Assembly: GCA_036504595.1 (NCBI GenBank)
Contig: DASXUX010000021.1
Span: 1 to 55,024 of the forward strand
DNA length: 55,024 nt
Reading direction: 5' to 3'
From: DASXUX01 sp036504595
GTDB lineage: Bacteria > Planctomycetota > SZUA-567 > H5-PLA8
Both the position numbers and the translations under genes were made by a program. Each line of letters starts with the position of its first letter. Position 1 is the stretch's first letter. This document shows positions 25,601 through 33,335 of the stretch, one piece after another. The notes beneath the pieces are model-generated. The model was not told where the DNA came from. It ran no database searches and saw only the letters and a list, made by a program, of their open reading frames with translations.

Positions 25601-28600
25601 GCCGGAAAGGACAGGATTCCCGACGCTGGTGCTGCAGGTGCCGGTCGCCGGCCGCAGGAACCAGAACGGTGTCATGTTCTGCGCCGCGCTGAACGAAGCC
25701 ATCACTTCCAGCAGCGTGTCGCTCACGACCGATACCACCGTCTGCTGATCCGCGCCCATGCCGATCACGTCGCCCACCTGAAGCTGGGTCGTAAAGGATG
25801 TCCCGGCCCCCAGCACGGATATCGCGCTGGCAACCGTCGGCTGCGGAGCCGGCAGCGCCGGCGGCGTGCGTTCGATGCTGAACCGCGTTCCGGCTGGCAG
25901 CGGCGGGGTGAAGGCTGAAACGAGCGCCAAGCTTGTATCGTTGGTGACCGTCAGGGCAGCCGTATTCGGCCAGCCCTTGACGACGATCATGTCGCCGGGC
26001 TTGATCTGTGTGCTGAATTGCGTCAACACGCCGGTGACTGTCGTGCCCGTGCTGGAGATCACGCCGCTGCAATCGCGTTGGATCCTGTAGGGCGTGTTGG
26101 CCGGTAGGGCAGGATAGAACGGCACCTTCGTCGTCAGAATCGGCAACCGCTCCAAGCTGAAGTTGGCGGCAACGGCATTTCCAACGCCATATGTCAGCGT
26201 CAGGTGAGTGTCATCCGTAATGCTCGCCACCACGTCCGTGAGCGTCTCATAATGGAAGGTATCGCCAGGCATCAACTGCGTTGTGAAGAACGTGCCTGAG
26301 CCGACTACTGCGGTTCCAGTCACCGTGACCAGACCCGTACCGCTTTGCAGGCTGCTTGGAACCGTCGCCACCGTACGCGTCTGGCCGGCGGCGATCAGCC
26401 GGTCGCCGGGCAGGATGCCATCGCCGGCGGGCGTCGTGACGAAAGAGGTTCGATTGCCGACAACTGTAAAGGCTGCATAGGATGGGTACGGCTGGATGTT
26501 CGTCGCGAAGACGGCGGAGTACGCGCCGGAATCCTCATCCACCACGATTCTGTCCTGACCCGTAAACCACGGCGGATCATTCGCCGACAGCACCTGAATG
26601 GCGAGCGAGGAAACTACCGCTGGCATGAGGTTGCTAGGCACGTTCGCCAAGTCAACGGTCGAGATCTGCAGTGTATCCAGAGTCGTTGCCCCTGGCGGAG
26701 TGTAATTATTGACGTTGAAATTGGGGTTCGGCTGGTAGACCAGCCCGTCCAGAGCATGGTTGATGTCCGAGAGTTGCCCATAGATGGTCATCGTCGGGCT
26801 GCTGTTCGCTCCGCCCAGGAACTGCAGGTTCGTGAAATTCTGGCGCAGGGTGAGCGTGCCAAACTGCGCGCTCAGCGCGACAGCGATGTTCTCGTTGCCA
26901 CTGTCATCCGTGATCGCGATCGGATTGCCGTTGGCAATCGAGAACACGATCGGCTTCTCTTCGATCGTGGACGGCTGGGGCGGCATGGTGATGACCGCCG
27001 GATCGTCCACCAGTTGCGGAATGAAGGTAATGACCTTCGAATCCGTCAGGAATGTGCCGGAAGCCTCCCCGCCGGTGTGCCCCTGATCGTCCACATCGAT
27101 GCGCAGCAAGGCCGGAGAGTACGTGGCCACGGTGCCTTGCGCATTGCGCTCAAACATGAAGCTCTGCCCGGCCAATGCCGGCGTGAAGGCCGCGACCGTG
27201 AAGAGTGTTCCATTGTCCAGAACGGAGGACACCTTCTGCACCTGTCCCCCTGCGTAGATCAGGTCATTGACAGCCACTTCGGTCAGGAATGCCGTCCCGG
27301 CGCCCGTAACCTGGAAGCCGGAGCTCGTCAATGTCCCCGTGCCCGCGCGGTGCAACGACACCGGCGTGCCGGGGGGCAGCGGCGGACTGAACTGTGCGAC
27401 CGTCTGCATCGTGGTGTTGTTTGAAATCCAGGAGACCGTCTGCGGCTGGCCGGCCGGATGCAGGATGTCGCCGATCTGCAGCTCTGTTGCGAACTGACTG
27501 CCCGAACCATTAACCGTCGTGCCCTGGCTGTAAATTGTGCCAGTTCCCAGCCGTTCGAACGTGAAGCCGGATGGGGCCGCGACGTCCGCCGTGTAGGCGT
27601 AACCGGCCGGCAACGTGAGCGCCGGAACCAGTGAGTTGGTGAGTGTGATCGATGTGTCCGCACCGACACTCGCCACCTGGCCGACCAGGCCGGCCACGTG
27701 GATGATGTCGCCAGCCTGGATGTTGTCCACGAGCTGGAAGCCGATTCCGGAGACTGCTGTGCCGGAAACGGTGATCACGTTGCTGCCCGCGCGCTCAAGT
27801 GTGAACGATGTCCCCGGCGGAATAGCCGGGTTGAACGGCGCGTCCGTATACAGCGTCACTTCGCTGGGCAACAAGGTCAAGGGGTCCAACGGTATGCTCT
27901 GGACCGTTTTGCCTGCTGTGCTGGGCTGGATCGTGTCGCCGGTCTTGAGTTGCCCCACGAAATTCGTTAGATTGCCGACAGCCACGAGCTGGCTGGAGAT
28001 CGTTCCAACGGCGGCGTGACGGAACCGGAAGAAGTTATTGCTCAAGTCAGGAACGAACGCGCCGCCGACCGTTACGCTGTTCGGAGCGGTCATGCTGCCA
28101 ATCTGCTGCGCCTGAGTTCCGACGACGATCCAGTCGCCCACCGACACTGCCGCGAAGTCCGCGTCTGAAACCGTGACGATCGTGCCGACGCTGGAAATCA
28201 GGTCCGTCCCGTCCCGTTCAAAGCTGAACGCACTTCCGGTAATCACCGGCACATGGGGGATGCTGACCTGCAGCGTGCGATCGTCAATGATACTGGTGAC
28301 GCGGCGGCGCTGGCCGGTAGCGTCGTCAATCAGCGTGTCGCCAACCTTGAGCTGCGTGGCGAAGAGCGCGGCGGCATCGCCGGAGACGTATGGCAGGTTG
28401 GAATGGAAGTTCTGCGGCGTGGTGAAGGTCATCTTGTCAAAGGCTGTGTTCACCTGGTCCAGTGAACCGGTGAAGCTCATCGCCGCGCTATTGTTGGCTC
28501 CGGACAAGAAGGAGAGGCCGCTCGTCGTGCTCAAACCGATAATTCCGTTCGTGCCATTCAAGGTGATCTTGATCGGGAAACCACCTGAATCATCGCTGAT

Positions 28601-31600
28601 CGACGGCAAGTTTCCGTTCAATGCCGAAAGCGTGACCGATTGGCCATCTGGCGCAGGTTGCGGATCCGGAATGCTGATCACCGGCGCGCTGTTGGCCGGG
28701 ATGATGTAGATAGTCGAGGTGGCCAGGTCGGAGGAGTTGTTCCACTCATCCCCCAGCATAGACGGATCGGGCGGGTTGTGGAACGGCGGGCCGGGGACTT
28801 CGAAGGAGGCGGGATCATCACCGCGGGAATAATTGTCCCAGACCTTGATCTCGATCAGGCGCGGCGTGCGGTCGGGGTTGGTTGACGGGTTGTTATAGAC
28901 GATGTTCCTTAGGACAGCCTGGTAGTCGGTCGTCAGTCCGCGGCCTTCGACGCACAACCAGGTATCGGGAATAAGCGGATGCTTGTGCATGCCCGGACCG
29001 GGGCCCACATTGATGGTTTCAAGCGGGTCCATCGGGTTATAGATGCGCGCGTAGATGCAGTGCTGATAGTAGCTGTCGATGTCGGTCAACCGCAGGCGAT
29101 TGGGGTCTCCCACGAACACCGCGCCCTGGCCTTCGGTAAAGGTCGTGGTGTAGTCGATCCCGGTGTAACCGGCTGTTGCACCATTGAGATCCAGGCGCGG
29201 CCGGACTTTGCCGTTTTTCGCGTCGTTGATCGCGGCGTCGAGCGACAGATCGAACGGGATCATAAACCCGCCGAACCCTGCGCTATCGATGTTCCGCAGC
29301 CTGTTCTTGAGGTACGTATAGTACGTGGGTGAGACCAGCGGCGGGTTGAAATAATTGTTCACCGTCAACGCCCAGTTGTTGTTAACGAGCGTTACCATTC
29401 TTTCCTGGCAGGAAACCCGGTTCCCGTTTGCGTCTGGCGGCGGATGCGCAATGATCGTATCGCCGTCGTCAAAATCGCCAAAGAAGTTGGTGCTGTTGTT
29501 GTCCGCAACAATGAGCAGCGACGAATGAATCTTGAATGCCGCCAAACGCTGGATGGCAAAGGCGCCACTCACCGGCGGGGCGCCGAACCCGGGACTCAGG
29601 GTCGCCTGAGTGTCGCTCTGGATTGATGCTATCGTTGCCAAGGCGCCACCCACATTAATGACATCGCCCGGCACTAATTCCTGCACAAAGACTGTATTGC
29701 TGCCCACCAAATCTGTGCCGGTATTCGAAAGCACCGTCCCCGTGCCCGCCCAGGAATACGAGAACGTTGTACCGGCGGCCAACGGCGGATTGAACGCATT
29801 GTCCACCGTGAACGTCTGCGTCTGCGTATTGATGCCGGTCACTGTGTGCGTGCCGGCAGCGCCGGCCACGATGATCGTGTAGCCGAGTTGCAGTATGCCC
29901 ACATTGGCGCCGGGGTTTTCCGCGAAAATCGTCAAGTCGGTGTGCAGGGTGCCATAGCCACGGCCGCGGCGGCCGACGCCTGCGGCGCCGGCTCCGGTGC
30001 TGGTGAAATCGCCCACCATGTACAAGGTGGATTTCGGGCCCAGGGGCCGAGGAGCGATTTCACCATTCTCTTGAGAGACCCACTGGCCGTTCTGCTGGAT
30101 TTGAGCCTCGAAGGCGGCCAGGCCGCGCGCGACATCGTCGCCGGTGCCGCCGAAGACATTGAAGCCGCCGCCATGGAACTTTAGCTCCGGTACGCCCGCG
30201 GTGTCGAAGCAGAGCACAAATGCGTCGCTGCCGCCTTCGCTCTTGATGAAATCGTCGGGGAAGATCGGAAAATACGGCGCCGGCTCATGATGGATTGGGA
30301 GATCAAGCTCTCCGCTGACGCTGCTGAAACTCGCCGCGTCAGGGCTACGGAAATGCCCGGCCACGTAGACATGCTGATCCGAGTAAACAACGGAGTAAGC
30401 CGCATCAATATCGCTTCCGCCAAACGTCCGCACGCCAGCGCCGTCGAACGCGGCGTTCGGCTGCCCGTTGGCCTGGAGCGAGATCAAAAAGGCGTCGGTC
30501 ATAGCCGCGGCGAAGGGCGCCTGACGCGGATGCAGCGACGGCGGCTGCTCGCCGCCCACCCGGGCGACGCCGCTGGAAAACTGGCCGGCAATGTAGACCG
30601 TGTTGCCGCCGAAGGCGACGCTCCAACCCACATCGCGATCAGACCCGCCAAACGTCTGAATGCCGCCGCTATTGTACGGGTTCTGCACGGCGTCGAAGGC
30701 GTTGAAGGTCGTGTTGGACGCACCGGTGGCCTGCGCCAGGTCGATGACAAAGCAATCGCTGTTGCCATTTTGCGCCGTGGCAAACCAGCTATGCGAGTTC
30801 GGCCACGCTGGTCCGCGCACGCCGACACCCGCATCCCAGCTTGCGAATTCGCCCGTGACGTAGATTTCGGTCCCCCCCACGCACAACCCGTATGCAAAGT
30901 CGTTCTGAGAGCCTCCAAAAATCTGCACGCCGCTCGCGCTTTTGCCCCAATTCGAGATGGCGGCGCCCGTGGAGGTCAACCCGAGAACGAATGCGTCGGA
31001 ACCACCCAGCGTCGAGAGGGTCTGGCCGGCGCCGCCCAGTTTGGCATCGCCGCTGTCAAAGTAGCCGCTCACAAAGATGCGATTTGCCCCGGCCAGCCAG
31101 GCCACGCCAGTGGCCACATCGGTGCCGGTCCCGCCAAAGGTCGTTACGCCGCCCACGCCGAAAGTTGAAACCGGCGTACCCGTCGCGCAGTCCAAGGCCA
31201 TGACAAAAGCATCGATGCTGTTGGCGTAAGTCTTGTACGCACCGGCCACTCCATTAAACCCGGCGTTCTGGCTGGCGAAGTATCCCACCGCGTAGACTGT
31301 TGATCCCGAAGCACAGATGCCCAAACCACGGTCATCGCCGCTGCCACCGAACGTGGTGGTCCAGGCGTATGAGCCGTCCAGCCGGAAGCACGTGACGAAC
31401 ACATCTTGTGCGCCGATGGCTGTCTTCTCGTCGGTGTTACCGGATGGGTCAAAGTCGCGTGTGCCGGTAAAGCTGCCGATCACATACGTGTAACCGTAGC
31501 ACGCTGTCCCGGGCACGTTGTTGACCGCAACCGCCGCTGCGTTCCCTTGTATCACCGGCGGGTCGGCCTCTTGATTAGCCGCCCAGCAACTGAACATTGG

Positions 31601-31666
31601 CAGCGCAAGAAGCGCTGCGGCGATTAGGGCGTGGAATGACGGCAGAATGCGGCTGTAAATCGACAC
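19649..31666 (-). CDS. Giant exported adhesin-like protein: beta-propeller, cadherin-like/Big_9, PKD domains
   Basis: 4005 residues, single open frame of 12 kb. A signal peptide (IYSRILPSFHALIAAALLAL, ending SCWA-ANQ) starts at GTG 31666 with GGGGGG upstream; TTG 31681 is an alternative. Residues about 55-590: six SBBP-like blades, each with FGG(S/T)xxxD and DAFV..L.. motifs. About 594-790: first modules of a 55-75-residue repeat (F.T.L..GD.I..., GT.F..ER). More copies, about sixteen in all, lie at about 1090-1515, 1725-2080 and 2230-2395. The remainder is about eight cadherin-like repeats (PSFTxGxD, WAxxIxPGP, NQTVxFxV) and about six Big_9-type repeats (APVAxNxTY...LTxTDNDGD). A PKD domain covers about 3745-3823 (IAWDWGDG, GVYVVTVTATS), then a C-terminal beta domain of about 180 residues. 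It has no LPXTG motif or evident membrane anchor. Likely a surface or secreted adhesion/matrix protein. Confidence 0.85.
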   Translation of the reverse strand: MSIYSRILPSFHALIAAALLALPMFSCWAANQEADPPVIQGNAAAVAVNNVPGTACYGYTYVIGSFTGTRDFDPSGNTDEKTAIGAQDVFVTCFRLDGSYAWTTTFGGSGDDRGLGICASGSTVYAVGYFASQNAGFNGVAGAYKTYANSIDAFVMALDCATGTPVSTFGVGGVTTFGGTGTDVATGVAWLAGANRIFVSGYFDSGDAKLGGAGQTLSTLGGSDAFVLGLTSTGAAISNWGKSASGVQIFGGSQNDFAYGLCVGGTEIYVTGEFASWDAGVGVRGPAWPNSHSWFATAQNGNSDCFVIDLAQATGASNTTFNAFDAVQNPYNSGGIQTFGGSDRDVGWSVAFGGNTVYIAGQFSSGVARVGGEQPPSLHPRQAPFAAAMTDAFLISLQANGQPNAAFDGAGVRTFGGSDIDAAYSVVYSDQHVYVAGHFRSPDAASFSSVSGELDLPIHHEPAPYFPIFPDDFIKSEGGSDAFVLCFDTAGVPELKFHGGGFNVFGGTGDDVARGLAAFEAQIQQNGQWVSQENGEIAPRPLGPKSTLYMVGDFTSTGAGAAGVGRRGRGYGTLHTDLTIFAENPGANVGILQLGYTIIVAGAAGTHTVTGINTQTQTFTVDNAFNPPLAAGTTFSYSWAGTGTVLSNTGTDLVGSNTVFVQELVPGDVINVGGALATIASIQSDTQATLSPGFGAPPVSGAFAIQRLAAFKIHSSLLIVADNNSTNFFGDFDDGDTIIAHPPPDANGNRVSCQERMVTLVNNNWALTVNNYFNPPLVSPTYYTYLKNRLRNIDSAGFGGFMIPFDLSLDAAINDAKNGKVRPRLDLNGATAGYTGIDYTTTFTEGQGAVFVGDPNRLRLTDIDSYYQHCIYARIYNPMDPLETINVGPGPGMHKHPLIPDTWLCVEGRGLTTDYQAVLRNIVYNNPSTNPDRTPRLIEIKVWDNYSRGDDPASFEVPGPPFHNPPDPSMLGDEWNNSSDLATSTIYIIPANSAPVISIPDPQPAPDGQSVTLSALNGNLPSISDDSGGFPIKITLNGTNGIIGLSTTSGLSFLSGANNSAAMSFTGSLDQVNTAFDKMTFTTPQNFHSNLPYVSGDAAALFATQLKVGDTLIDDATGQRRRVTSIIDDRTLQVSIPHVPVITGSAFSFERDGTDLISSVGTIVTVSDADFAAVSVGDWIVVGTQAQQIGSMTAPNSVTVGGAFVPDLSNNFFRFRHAAVGTISSQLVAVGNLTNFVGQLKTGDTIQPSTAGKTVQSIPLDPLTLLPSEVTLYTDAPFNPAIPPGTSFTLERAGSNVITVSGTAVSGIGFQLVDNIQAGDIIHVAGLVGQVASVGADTSITLTNSLVPALTLPAGYAYTADVAAPSGFTFERLGTGTIYSQGTTVNGSGSQFATELQIGDILHPAGQPQTVSWISNNTTMQTVAQFSPPLPPGTPVSLHRAGTGTLTSSGFQVTGAGTAFLTEVAVNDLIYAGGQVQKVSSVLDNGTLFTVAAFTPALAGQSFMFERNAQGTVATYSPALLRIDVDDQGHTGGEASGTFLTDSKVITFIPQLVDDPAVITMPPQPSTIEEKPIVFSIANGNPIAITDDSGNENIAVALSAQFGTLTLRQNFTNLQFLGGANSSPTMTIYGQLSDINHALDGLVYQPNPNFNVNNYTPPGATTLDTLQISTVDLANVPSNLMPAVVSSLAIQVLSANDPPWFTGQDRIVVDEDSGAYSAVFATNIQPYPSYAAFTVVGNRTSFVTTPAGDGILPGDRLIAAGQTRTVATVPSSLQSGTGLVTVTGTAVVGSGTFFTTQLMPGDTFHYETLTDVVASITDDTHLTLTYGVGNAVAANFSLERLPILTTKVPFYPALPANTPYRIQRDCSGVISSTGTTVTGVLTQFSTQIKPGDMIVVKGWPNTAALTVTNDTSLALVSAFTPPLPAGTRFSIERTPPALPAPQPTVASAISVLGAGTSFTTQLQVGDVIGMGADQQTVVSVVSDTLLEVMASFSAAQNMTPFWFLRPATGTCSTSVGNPVLSGANTKFTTEIRIGDVIHAAGQTRKVIAIADPLTLTVDRAFSPVLATGTYFSFQRQANGAISSPVTPFLATDEVNQNVTFTVTNSDSSKFVFNAAPAVALNPADTTQAILTFTPAPNANCWDGAGITPVKVTVTAHDNGTTDNGGIDAWSFTFDLFIVPINDTPVAYGQALHTPAGQATSPITLTGDDGDPEATQTMIFSITSDAAHGKLSGTNLGTGTITSPAGTPTAISGAGTTFTTQLAVGDVIFALGEARTVTAIGNGTALTVDRAFVNAVGAPIGVPAATPFTYEKGQSTKVIYTPDMHNGAGTVSVAAASTTVTGTGTAFNTELAPGYLLTVGGESRQVTAIASATSLTVASPFSGVINNAPYTVTFVGQDTFKFTVTDNGLSGMPLLPDPKTSPAATVFINVGINDMPSFTKGSDQVVLEDGPIQTIPNWASAISPASVYPPPPEEATQSVFFIVSNDNNALFAVQPTISSTGTLTYTPAPNRWGVATVTVVLRDNGTPIQSSLPQTFTITITPVNDAPSFTSSGDVTANENDSTKNIAGWASNISPGPFEPQQTVVFVVTTDNPNLFTSTGQPAVRSDGTLSFTPAANVNGTANVTVVAKDDGGTANGGVDTSPPQTFVITVAYVNQPPSYTKGPNVTVPRNAGNVAIANWATNIIPGPSDEVNMGQTVTFGVTVVSNAGLFAVMPAISPDGTLTFTPLDSAAPNTALVSVLATDTGTPPAVTPTPQTFTITTTMAPRINHTPSADNQNGVPTLENKSVGITLTGNDNDGSVQTLTFNLIPADATHGPFNGTITAFDPATGAVIYQPNVNYFGSDSFSFTVTDHADPTLFAPDSLTSPPALVTINIAQVNQKPSFVPGPSVGVQENSGLFVQPNWATGMVAGPANENNQTWIFTATIASVTAPFTAASFFATTPGVDPTGQLTFEINPNAVGTATINVTMKDSGGTANGGIDLSDVHSFTITVAPINDAPVVPNPGPQTGYEERAGTIRITGIYPGPAAGPDEFTQRVTLSVVANDPTALTTLTIAPALVVGAPPWTATISYLTKTDWSGSLQLTVTAVDDGTPAATTSTTFGLNIINVNNPPVFTLNPSAINPVLGDEGGPQVSIANFCTNIYPYDPLSPKPAEAAQTVRFAVVASNPAFFLVQPAISAAGTLTFTPKDGIHGDTTATVQAIDSGGTANGGIDRTQGVLPSFNIHINPVNTAPTAVPSTVSVLEGASLPITLTGNSNDTEDVQTLTFNIVTQPANGTISPLTGTMTGHDPGTATVTYTPTNLFFNGTDSFTFTVTDDGNAGAPANLTSAPATVTLNVIAVNHAPQFTLGPDITVLEDSLAYALGAGFATGISAGPANESTQTLTFTCTTSNDTLFSVLPAIDVATGTLTFTPAPFEWGTATVTVKLQDNGGTANGGVDSTTKTFIISVTHINHPPVAVNDTYNCIIGRALVVPPALGVLANDTDPDGDVLTVMRDVDPSVGTLDFLNPVDGSFSYTPPAAYAGPAITFTYKLTDNPPAPLAAAPSNVATVTINFVTNSAPVATNATYNMQENGLLKKQLAATDANSDPLTYALVSNGTLGTVVLTDASNGSFTYTPKPYLNGTDSFTFQATDGTAVSNIGKVTIVIAPVDYPPVAVSQNVSTGMNNALAITLSATDPDNFAGDPDNAVLTFKIASQPVHGTLSGAGALWTFTPAANYFGSDSFTFTASDGKLTSAPATVNIVMSAPPVFSSNPSFSPAAVVAGQPFTGSASAGDATIAWDWGDGSQSSGQTATHTYANPGVYVVTVTATSPQGVPTVYSTEFFVGMPLAGSNPTGVTGTPPDGVSGILVGGPGVGKAGGGSAKVAVDYVRRDKTNIAASLGNIAFPASLTQAQLIGMSGVLLIGPGDQAEAFVFTLDKNGKFRATGLPGLQISVAKKMISFKANGHPGVTDIFDNMGGWIRGVKKGPVLKMYLPVTLRVGDKLYVAMTFQLQYQQNGDKGKAILAP
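24485..24690 (-). repeat. GD-module inserted in a Big_9-like domain (copy E)
   Basis: A single module (TTVTGTGTAFNTEL, LTVGGESRQVTAI, SLTVASPFSG) is inserted between TPDMHN and FVGQDTFKFTVTDNG of a Big_9-like domain. Boundaries are approximate. Confidence 0.6.
24735..24965 (-). repeat. GD-module inserted in a Big_9-like domain (copy D)
   Basis: A module with ISGAGTTFTTQLAVGDVIF, EARTVTAIG, ALTVDRAF interrupts the same Big_9-like domain as copy E, after HGKLSGTNLG and before KVIYTPD. Boundaries are approximate. Confidence 0.6.
25425..26490 (-). repeat. Array of about five to six GD-modules inserted in a cadherin-like domain (array C)
   Basis: Modules carry FTTQLMPGDTF, FSTQIKPGDMI, FTTQLQVGDVI and FTTEIRIGDVI. 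The array separates FATNIQP from TDEVNQNVTF, which are contiguous in intact repeats (WATNI.PGP..E..QTV.F). Boundaries are approximate. Confidence 0.65.
27120..28395 (-). repeat. Array of about six GD-modules inserted in an Ig/cadherin-like domain (array B)
   Basis: Modules carry FATQLKVGDTL, FAAVSVGDWI, FVGQLKTGDTI, LVDNIQAGDII, FATELQIGDIL and FLTEVAVNDLI. The array splits a domain whose two halves (QVNTAFDKMTFTTPQNF and LLRIDVDDQGHTGGEA) would otherwise be adjacent. Boundaries are approximate. Confidence 0.65.
29310..29890 (-). repeat. Array of about three GD-modules after the beta-propeller (array A)
   Basis: Modules with GYTIIVAG, FVQELVPGDVI and FFGDFDDGDTI, ending near YYTYLKN. It follows the propeller and precedes the segment LRNIDSAGFGG. 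Boundaries are approximate. Confidence 0.55.
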
Positions 31667-31986
31667 GGAGTTACCCCCCAAAAAGGGCAGACCTAAGCGG
31701 AATCGAACTGTACGGTTAGTGTATGGATACGGCTTATCGCTTACAACTTTTTATTTACAGATTTCCGAAAACAAAACCCGGGGCAAACAGGTTCGTAATG
31801 ATGGGCATAAACTGGATAATCCTTTTGGTGCAACTCGTCCGGAGCACACAGGTTGCCTCCAAATCAGCGCGCCGCAGTAACCGCCGGGTACTCAATGCAA
31901 TTTTCCCCTCGCAAAGCCGTCGCCCTTTGCACTGGTGGCCACTTTTGACCTTACAAGTTGGCTACAAGATAGGGAGCTCGCAGAGT
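31667..31986. other. Intergenic region upstream of the giant gene
   Basis: 320 bp between the giant gene and the metallophosphoesterase gene, both on the minus strand. It is more AT-rich than the surrounding genes. Besides the promoter-like pair at 31718-31746 nothing is recognised; no repeat of the heptad type occurs in it. Confidence 0.5.
31718..31746 (-). promoter_or_regulatory. Candidate promoter of the giant surface-protein gene
   Basis: On the minus strand TTGTAA (31746-31741) and TACACT (31723-31718) are separated by exactly 17 bp. Each matches its sigma-70 hexamer at four of six positions. It would place a start site about 45 bp before the GTG. Confidence 0.35.
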
Positions 31987-32934
31987 TCATTTCTGTTCGA
32001 CCGTCCACTCGTCGGCCACCTTGAACTCGGATGGCTTGGCGTGCTCCGCCTGAACCGCCCGGAAGCGCAGCTTCTTACCCTCGACCATCACTTCCACGAT
32101 GGTCGCGACCTTCTCGCCGTGGCTGCCCCGGCCCGCGTTCCCGCAATCGATCTGGTACACCCCACCCTCTTCGTCGGGAAAACTCTTCACGTCGTGAGCG
32201 CTCTTCGGATCGGCCACGCGCATCCGCGAATAATGATGCGTGTGCCCGACGAACAGCGCGCGCACTTTGTCGTGGTGTTTGACGAGCATGTTCCAAAAGG
32301 TCGCATCGTCCGCACGCGATTCGGCTTCGTGAGCATACCGGGGGAAGATGGGATAATGATCGGCCACGAAGATGTGCTGTATCTTCTCCGGCGCGGAAAC
32401 GATCAGTCCTTCCACGTACTTCAGATCGTGGCTGATGATCAGCCGCACGTTCTTCCAGTCCACGTAGTACTTCCACGGATCGTCGCCGCTGACGTTGCGT
32501 TGAGCGGGCAGCACGACTTTCTTGTTGAACGCGACATCTTCGTCATCCCAATTTCCGATCACCGGAAAAAAGCACGGCTTGTCTTTGGCGTCCTTGAACG
32601 TCTCCACCCAAAGGTTCCAGTTCGCGTGGTCGTCGATCGCCAGAGTGATATCGCCGCACCCCAGCACGAACTCAGCCGGCGCAAACTTCGTCGCCGAAGC
32701 CACTTTGTTATCCCGGATCTCCTGCAGCGCCGATTCGAGCACCCCCTTGGGCCGTTCGCTCAGCCGCCGGCAATCGGCGATGGCGGCGAATGACCACGGT
32801 TTAGAATCATCGGGCTGCGGGGCGGATTCAGCCGCCAACGCTGGAGCGAAGGCAGCAACACAGACTGCCAGCAACAGCGAACGATAGATTGGGCCGAAGG
32901 ATTTCATGGATCGCGGGCTGGCGGGTGCAAGCAT
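31987..32934 (-). CDS. Calcineurin-like metallophosphoesterase, exported, with atypical metal site
   Basis: A 315-residue exported protein with signal peptide (SLLLAVCVAAFAPALA). Core strands of the calcineurin-like phosphoesterase fold are visible: FAAIADCRR (about 55-63), FVLGCGDITL (about 88-97), FPVIGNWDDE (about 121-130), FVADHYPIF (about 195-203) and LFVGHTHHYSR (about 226-236). The usual DxH and GNH(D/E) motifs read D-C-R and GNWD: the motif-1 His and the catalytic His of motif 3 are missing, while GD, the later His and GHTH remain. Activity may be altered or lost. ATG 32934 has AGGAG 9 bp upstream; ATG 32907 would keep the signal peptide. It is third in a probable three-gene run. Confidence 0.82.
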   Translation of the reverse strand: MLAPASPRSMKSFGPIYRSLLLAVCVAAFAPALAAESAPQPDDSKPWSFAAIADCRRLSERPKGVLESALQEIRDNKVASATKFAPAEFVLGCGDITLAIDDHANWNLWVETFKDAKDKPCFFPVIGNWDDEDVAFNKKVVLPAQRNVSGDDPWKYYVDWKNVRLIISHDLKYVEGLIVSAPEKIQHIFVADHYPIFPRYAHEAESRADDATFWNMLVKHHDKVRALFVGHTHHYSRMRVADPKSAHDVKSFPDEEGGVYQIDCGNAGRGSHGEKVATIVEVMVEGKKLRFRAVQAEHAKPSEFKVADEWTVEQK

Positions 32935-33006
32935 GGGATGGTGCTCCTGAGATTCCTGCTGCGCCAGCGTAATCACATTCCAGGCGGCCACAAGTCTGCG
33001 GAACAA

Positions 33007-33315
33007 TCACGCCCGCCCCAGAATCCGCTCCAGCAGTTCGTCGATCTGTTTCGCGGCCTCAACCAGGCGCTGATGATCTTCGCCGTTCTCGAGCATGAAC
33101 GTCGCCAGTTGCTGCAGCTTGAGCGGCATTCTCCACGTCACCTCGACAAACCGGCTGTTGATGCTGCCCTTCGGCTGATATTCGATCGCTTCCAACACCT
33201 CCGTAACCCGCCGCAGGCCCTCCTCGTCAAACACGCCATCATTTAGAATAAAGAAAAAGCCGTGGTCCGGCTCCCACTCCTTCTCCAGTCGTGCGATGGA
33301 TTGTTCGATCCGCAT
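33007..33315 (-). CDS. Small acidic helical protein, function unknown
   Basis: A 102-residue protein without signal peptide or membrane segment. It begins MRIEQSIARLEKEWEPDHGF and ends in a helical stretch (RLVEAAKQIDELLERIL). The central part (FFFILNDGVFDEEGLRRVTEVL) suggests a mixed alpha/beta fold. The ATG at 33315 has GGAG about 10 bp upstream, whereas the longer frame to 33387 overlaps the upstream gene. It follows the membrane-protein gene by 20 bp and precedes the metallophosphoesterase, so an operon is likely. I do not recognise the family. Confidence 0.7.
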   Translation of the reverse strand: MRIEQSIARLEKEWEPDHGFFFILNDGVFDEEGLRRVTEVLEAIEYQPKGSINSRFVEVTWRMPLKLQQLATFMLENGEDHQRLVEAAKQIDELLERILGRA

Positions 33316-33335
33316 ATTTGCGTCTCTCCATTCAG

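Noticed and set aside
22565..25918. Plus-strand open frames of 484 and 576 codons opposite the giant gene
   Set aside because: They are complement shadows of the giant protein gene with an extremely Arg-rich composition and no domain.
19649..31666. Giant gene as a prophage tail protein
   Set aside because: Short repeats resemble some phage tail modules, but there are no phage structural, packaging, lysis or integrase genes around it, and it has a signal peptide.
32031..32793. Plus-strand frames opposite the metallophosphoesterase
   Set aside because: Antisense shadows, no motif.
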